From the NCBI GenBank assembly GCA_946530775.1, contig CAMNAH010000049.1:1-7838 (forward strand): a DNA stretch of 7,838 nt, read 5' to 3'. Under the pieces are notes generated by a model, which worked only from the letters and a program-made list of their open reading frames with translations, made no database searches and was not told the DNA's origin. How positions within the stretch are numbered: position 1 is the first letter of the stretch; the number at the start of each line of letters is the position of its first letter. The position numbers and the translations under genes are program-made. The DNA comes from an uncultured Coriobacteriales bacterium (GTDB taxonomy: Bacteria; Actinomycetota; Coriobacteriia; Coriobacteriales; Atopobiaceae). Below, piece after piece: positions 5,091-7,838 of this stretch.

Positions 5091-7124
5091 ATGTATTGTT
5101 CGCATTGCGGTGCCCAGATTCCCGACGGCGCGGCGTTCTGCTCCAACTGCGGGAAGCCCGTTGCCGCACCCGTGGCGGCACCTGTCGAGGAGGTCGTCGA
5201 AACCGTAGCCGAGCAGGTCGAGCCTGTTATCGAGGCCGTGGAGGCTGCTCCGGAGGCCGCTCAGGAGGCCGTCGAGAACGCAGCCGAGAGCGTCGAGGAC
5301 GCGCTCGAGCGCCTGAAGGCCGAGATGGCCGCAGCCGGCGAGCTTTCCGCCGATGCCGCCGCACCCGCGGCCGAGCCGGCTGCCGAGCCCGCTCCCGAGC
5401 CCATCGTGCTTGAGCCTGTCGCCATTCCCGAGCCCATCGTGCTGGAGCCCGTCGTCGTTCCCGAGCCTGTTGCCGAAGCCGCGCCTGCTCCCGAGCCGGT
5501 CTCCATCCCTGCGCCCGTCGAGCCCGCACCTGCTCCCGCACCCGCGCCTGCCGTTGCCCCCGTGGCCCCGGTCGCGCCTGTAGCGCCCGCTGCCGCTCCT
5601 GCAGAGCCCGCGGCCTATGTGGAGCCCGTCGCGCCCGTTCAGCCCACGACGGTCAATCCCGCTTACACCGAGCCCACCACCATCTCGGCTCCTGTGACGC
5701 CGGCCGAGACGGCAGCTTATGCGGCTCCTGCAGCCTCCTACACTGCACCTGCGCCTCAGGCTTACACGACGCCCGCACCCCAGCAGACCTATACGCCGCC
5801 CACGCCGGTGGCGCAGCAGCCTGCCGGCTATTCGTACCAGCCCGCTGCCACGGCTCCTGCCGCCGCTGCTCCCGTCAAGAAGTCCCCGGTCGCCAAGATC
5901 GCCATCGCAGCGGTCGCACTCGCGCTCGTGGGCTTCCTGCTCTTCATGGCCTTCGGTCGCGGAGGCAACTCCGGCGGCGGCAACTCCGGCGGCGGCAACA
6001 CGCCCGCCGTCACGCCTGCCGGCGATTACGAGCTCCTCGACTCCAAGGGCAACCCCACGGTCTACAGCATCTTCGAGCTCGACGGCTCCGATCTCGTTGA
6101 CACGATCGAGGGCGAGGGCTTCGAGTGGACCGACAGCAACAAGTGGTGGGTCTCCGAGGACGGCAACGATGCCTTCTACGTTTCGAGCAACAACGATTAC
6201 GAGTATCTCTACGATGAGATCACGTCGCTCGGTGTGAACGGCAAGGGCGACTCCTGCGTCTATGTCATCGTGGTAGACGACCGCGACTACAGCTCCGCAG
6301 AGGACGCCTTCAACAAGCTCTGCAACATCGAGGTCCTCGATGTCGAGTGGCTCGACGACGATCTCGGTCTTGCCGCTGTCGAGAGCCCCTCTGGGCGCCA
6401 GGGCATGGTGCTTGTCAACGTCGACGACGAGGTTGGCCTCTACATCCTGAACGTCATCAACGAGGAGGGCGTGGCCTCCGGCCTTCTCGACGAGTATATC
6501 GGCGATGATTACGGTTCGTCCGTTCCCGAAGTCTGGGAGAACCTCTTCGATCGATCGATAGGCTCATATACGGGAACCGTTTCCACGGCTCCCACGCTCA
6601 CCGCACCGAGCGTTCCCACCGTCGGCACCCTCTCTGAGGGTGCCCTCGGTTCTATAGCCCCTGGAACCTATCTTGTGGGCGAGGGGCTCGAGCCCGGCGA
6701 GTACAAGCTTTACGCCGACCCCGACAACATGGGCTATTACGCCCTCTACGAGGATGACTCCTCTACCGATTTCGACAATATGATCAATAGCGAGGTCTTC
6801 GATTCCTGCTGCTACGTCACCTTGAAGGAGGGCCAGTACATCGAGCTCGAGGACTGCTCCCTCGACCCCATCGCCTCCGCCAAGCCCGCGAGCAATCTCT
6901 CCATGGACGGTGTCTACAAGGCCGGCGTCGATTTCCCCGCCGGCACGGTTACCTTGAATCCCACCGACGATGACTTCGAGGGCTTCTATGCGATTCTTGG
7001 TACCGCCGACCCCCTGGATGAGGATAATTACTATCTGGAGGTCGAGATGTTCGACGACCCCGTCCAGATCGAGGTTAAAGAAGGCCAGTATCTGAGCACC
7101 TCGTTCTGCTCCATCGAGGTTTAA
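5091..7124 (+). CDS. Large zinc-ribbon membrane protein: Pro/Ala linker, paralogous outer domain, two beta-repeats (677 aa)
   Basis: Function unknown. Residues 2-21 form a zinc ribbon (Cys3, Cys6, Cys17, Cys20; CSHCG and CSNCG). Residues 32-82 are acidic and helix-prone (VEEVVETVAEQVE...), possibly a coiled coil. Residues 90-262 are a long Pro/Ala/Val/Glu linker, becoming Tyr/Thr/Gln-rich near its end. VKKSPVAK precedes a span at about 268-288, predicting cytosolic ribbon and linker and an outer C-terminus. A GGNS-type Gly/Ser/Asn spacer (291-303) leads into residues 312-487, homologous to the outer domain of the 332-aa protein. Residues 522-596 and 606-677 are two related beta-rich modules, each ending in KEGQY plus a C-S-(I/L) motif. 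The outer part is strongly acidic. The gene follows a terminator without a clear promoter of its own and ends 36 bases before thrS. It is a clear paralogue of the 332-aa gene; a cell-surface or envelope-sensing role is inference. Confidence 0.87.
   Translation: MYCSHCGAQIPDGAAFCSNCGKPVAAPVAAPVEEVVETVAEQVEPVIEAVEAAPEAAQEAVENAAESVEDALERLKAEMAAAGELSADAAAPAAEPAAEPAPEPIVLEPVAIPEPIVLEPVVVPEPVAEAAPAPEPVSIPAPVEPAPAPAPAPAVAPVAPVAPVAPAAAPAEPAAYVEPVAPVQPTTVNPAYTEPTTISAPVTPAETAAYAAPAASYTAPAPQAYTTPAPQQTYTPPTPVAQQPAGYSYQPAATAPAAAAPVKKSPVAKIAIAAVALALVGFLLFMAFGRGGNSGGGNSGGGNTPAVTPAGDYELLDSKGNPTVYSIFELDGSDLVDTIEGEGFEWTDSNKWWVSEDGNDAFYVSSNNDYEYLYDEITSLGVNGKGDSCVYVIVVDDRDYSSAEDAFNKLCNIEVLDVEWLDDDLGLAAVESPSGRQGMVLVNVDDEVGLYILNVINEEGVASGLLDEYIGDDYGSSVPEVWENLFDRSIGSYTGTVSTAPTLTAPSVPTVGTLSEGALGSIAPGTYLVGEGLEPGEYKLYADPDNMGYYALYEDDSSTDFDNMINSEVFDSCCYVTLKEGQYIELEDCSLDPIASAKPASNLSMDGVYKAGVDFPAGTVTLNPTDDDFEGFYAILGTADPLDEDNYYLEVEMFDDPVQIEVKEGQYLSTSFCSIEV
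5394..5459 (+). repeat. Tandem 33-bp coding repeat in the Pro-rich linker
   Basis: Two adjacent units, 5394-5426 and 5427-5459, encode PEPIVLEPVAI and PEPIVLEPVVV and are followed by degenerate PEPV- and PxP-type copies. The same unit length, 11 codons, occurs in the linker repeat of the 332-aa gene, though the sequence differs. Confidence 0.8.
5964..5999 (+). repeat. 15-bp tandem repeat encoding a Gly/Asn/Ser spacer
   Basis: The 15-base unit GGCAACTCCGGCGGC occurs at 5964-5978 and 5979-5993, followed by a partial copy (5994-5999). The copies are identical, consistent with slippage and possible length variation between strains. It encodes the flexible spacer just outside the membrane span. 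Confidence 0.85.
6024..6551 (+). other. Outer domain shared with the 332-aa paralogue (copy B)
   Basis: Encodes residues 312-487. It carries the same ordered landmarks as the copy at 3859-4380: GNPTVY at 320-325, DYEY at 369-372, SSAEDAF at 401-407, EW followed by LDDD at 419-424, and IGDDYGSS...ENLF at 470-486. Cysteine positions are not all conserved between the copies, arguing against a shared disulfide framework. Confidence 0.75.
6654..7121 (+). repeat. Two C-terminal beta-rich modules (protein-level repeat)
   Basis: Module 1 (6654-6878, residues 522-596) and module 2 (6906-7121, residues 606-677) share the order G-x-Y-x-x-G-x-x-x-x-x-G, an aromatic GYYA/GFYA strand, an acidic loop with Asn, and LKEGQYIELEDCSL versus VKEGQYLSTSFCSI. 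They are diverged at the DNA level. From memory, modules of this GTYxxGxxxxxGxY type occur at the ends of secreted or membrane proteins in Gram-positive bacteria, but I cannot name a family with certainty. Confidence 0.7.
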
Positions 7125-7160
7125 TTGACGTTCGTCCCTGCAACAGAGAAAGCGAAGCAC

Positions 7161-7838
7161 ATGAAGGTTCTTTTCAACGACGGCACGGTGGGGGAGTGCG
7201 CTCCCGAGGAGGAAGTGCACGTCATTCGCCACAGCGCCGCCCACATCATGGCCCAGGCCATCAAGCGCCTCTATCCCAACACGCATTTCGGTTACGGTCC
7301 CGCCACCGAGAACGGCTTCTACTACGATGTCGACCTCGGCGATGCGCATATCAGCGAGGATGATTTCCCCGCCATCGAGGCCGAGATGAAGAAGATCGCC
7401 AAGGAGAACCTCAAGTTCACGACCTTCGAGCTTCCCCGCAACGAGGCGAAGGCGCTCATGGCCGAGCGCGGCGAGCTCTACAAGGCCGAGCATATCGACG
7501 ATCTCGATCCCGATGCCCGCATCACCTTCTTCCAGCAGGGCGAGTACATCGACATGTGCGTGGGCCCGCATATCACCTACACCAAGGCCCTCAAGGCCTT
7601 CAAGCTCACCGGCGTCTCCGGCGCCTACTGGAAGAACGACGCCGCCAACAAGATGCTCACCCGCATCAACGGCATCGCCTTCCCCACGAAGGAGGAGCTC
7701 GACGCGCATCTCGCCTTCATCGAGGAGGCCAAGAAGCGCGACCACCGCAGGATCGGCCAGGAGATGGAGCTCTTCATGTTCGCCGACGAGGGCCCGGGAT
7801 TCCCGTTTTGGCTGCCCAACGGCATGCGCCTCAAGAAC
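7161..7838 (+). CDS. thrS: ThrS, threonyl-tRNA synthetase (3' end missing; no TGS domain)
   Basis: Charges tRNA-Thr with threonine in the cytosol and edits mischarged Ser-tRNA-Thr. The window holds 226 codons, open to its last base. The editing domain is intact: HSAAH (His24, His28), RGELYK (103-108), DMCVGPH (Cys133, His137), matching E. coli His73, His77, Cys182 and His186, followed by GAYWKND (154-160), KRDHRRIG (192-199) and the beginning of the catalytic domain (PGFPFW, 212-217). The HxxxH motif is 49 residues closer to the N-terminus than in E. coli. The only in-frame space upstream is 36 bases to the stop of the preceding gene, so the N-terminal TGS domain is truly absent. I chose ATG 7161, with AGAGAAAG (7145-7152) eight bases upstream; TTG 7125 is the only other start candidate. 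No T-box leader or promoter was seen in the 36-base gap. Confidence 0.95.
   Translation, partial: MKVLFNDGTVGECAPEEEVHVIRHSAAHIMAQAIKRLYPNTHFGYGPATENGFYYDVDLGDAHISEDDFPAIEAEMKKIAKENLKFTTFELPRNEAKALMAERGELYKAEHIDDLDPDARITFFQQGEYIDMCVGPHITYTKALKAFKLTGVSGAYWKNDAANKMLTRINGIAFPTKEELDAHLAFIEEAKKRDHRRIGQEMELFMFADEGPGFPFWLPNGMRLKN

Noticed and set aside
5394..5999. Tandem repeats as a CRISPR array or intergenic minisatellite
   Set aside because: The repeats are in frame, encode Pro-rich or Gly/Asn/Ser protein repeats, and have no unique spacers.
7125..7160. TTG 7125 as the thrS start, or TTGACG (7125-7130) as a -35 box
   Set aside because: The extra 12 residues do not resemble ThrS, and ATG 7161 encodes a plausible first strand. 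No -10 hexamer lies 16-18 bases after TTGACG. TTG with GAGG upstream remains a minor possibility.
7122..7161. Read-through fusion of the 677-aa protein with ThrS, since both are in the same frame
   Set aside because: The stop is TAA followed by T, an efficient stop context, and the joining peptide is unremarkable. A shared frame has a one-in-three chance.
6564..7745. Long open frame (393 codons) on the minus strand
   Set aside because: It spans the junction of the 677-aa gene and thrS in antisense, and thrS is certain. The product is a low-complexity Gly/Leu/Val/Glu mirror with no motif.

Overview
The window looks like a chromosomal segment of a high-GC Gram-positive bacterium, most likely a Coriobacteriia member such as Collinsella or a relative. 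The coding DNA is GC-rich with strong G/C preference at third codon positions. FolC carries a GTNGKTST P-loop, which I associate with actinobacterial homologues. The zinc-ribbon membrane proteins with Pro/Ala linkers are of a type I associate with gut actinobacteria. The genus is an inference; no rRNA or other marker is present. All convincing genes are on the + strand.

Region 1 (1-3294) is a tight folate/one-carbon operon: folD (5' end missing), folE, a formate/nitrite transporter (FNT) gene and folC, separated by 1, 4 and 2 bases. FolE starts pterin synthesis from GTP. FolC makes and polyglutamylates (dihydro)folate. FolD interconverts methylene-, methenyl- and formyl-tetrahydrofolate. The FNT channel plausibly moves formate, the one-carbon unit of formyl-tetrahydrofolate.

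Region 2 (3295-7124) holds three membrane proteins with zinc ribbons. Two are bitopic (332 and 677 aa): an N-terminal CxxC...CxxC ribbon, a Pro/Ala-rich linker, one membrane span and an acidic outer domain homologous between the two. Between them lies a 143-aa protein with two membrane spans followed by a double zinc ribbon. The 677-aa protein carries two extra C-terminal beta-rich repeats. The three genes are punctuated by a candidate promoter (about 3313-3338), a hairpin (4405-4440), an extended -10 promoter (4518-4526) and a strong intrinsic terminator (5040-5071) that sits directly before the ribosome-binding site of the third gene. I do not recognise the shared outer domain; this trio is the best candidate here for an undescribed system.

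Region 3 (7161-7838) is the 5' part of thrS (threonyl-tRNA synthetase). Its editing-site residues are intact but there is no room for the usual N-terminal TGS domain. No RNA genes, CRISPR arrays, insertion sequences or attachment sites were seen. No gene-free stretch exceeds 300 bases; the longest is 195 bases (4387-4581).
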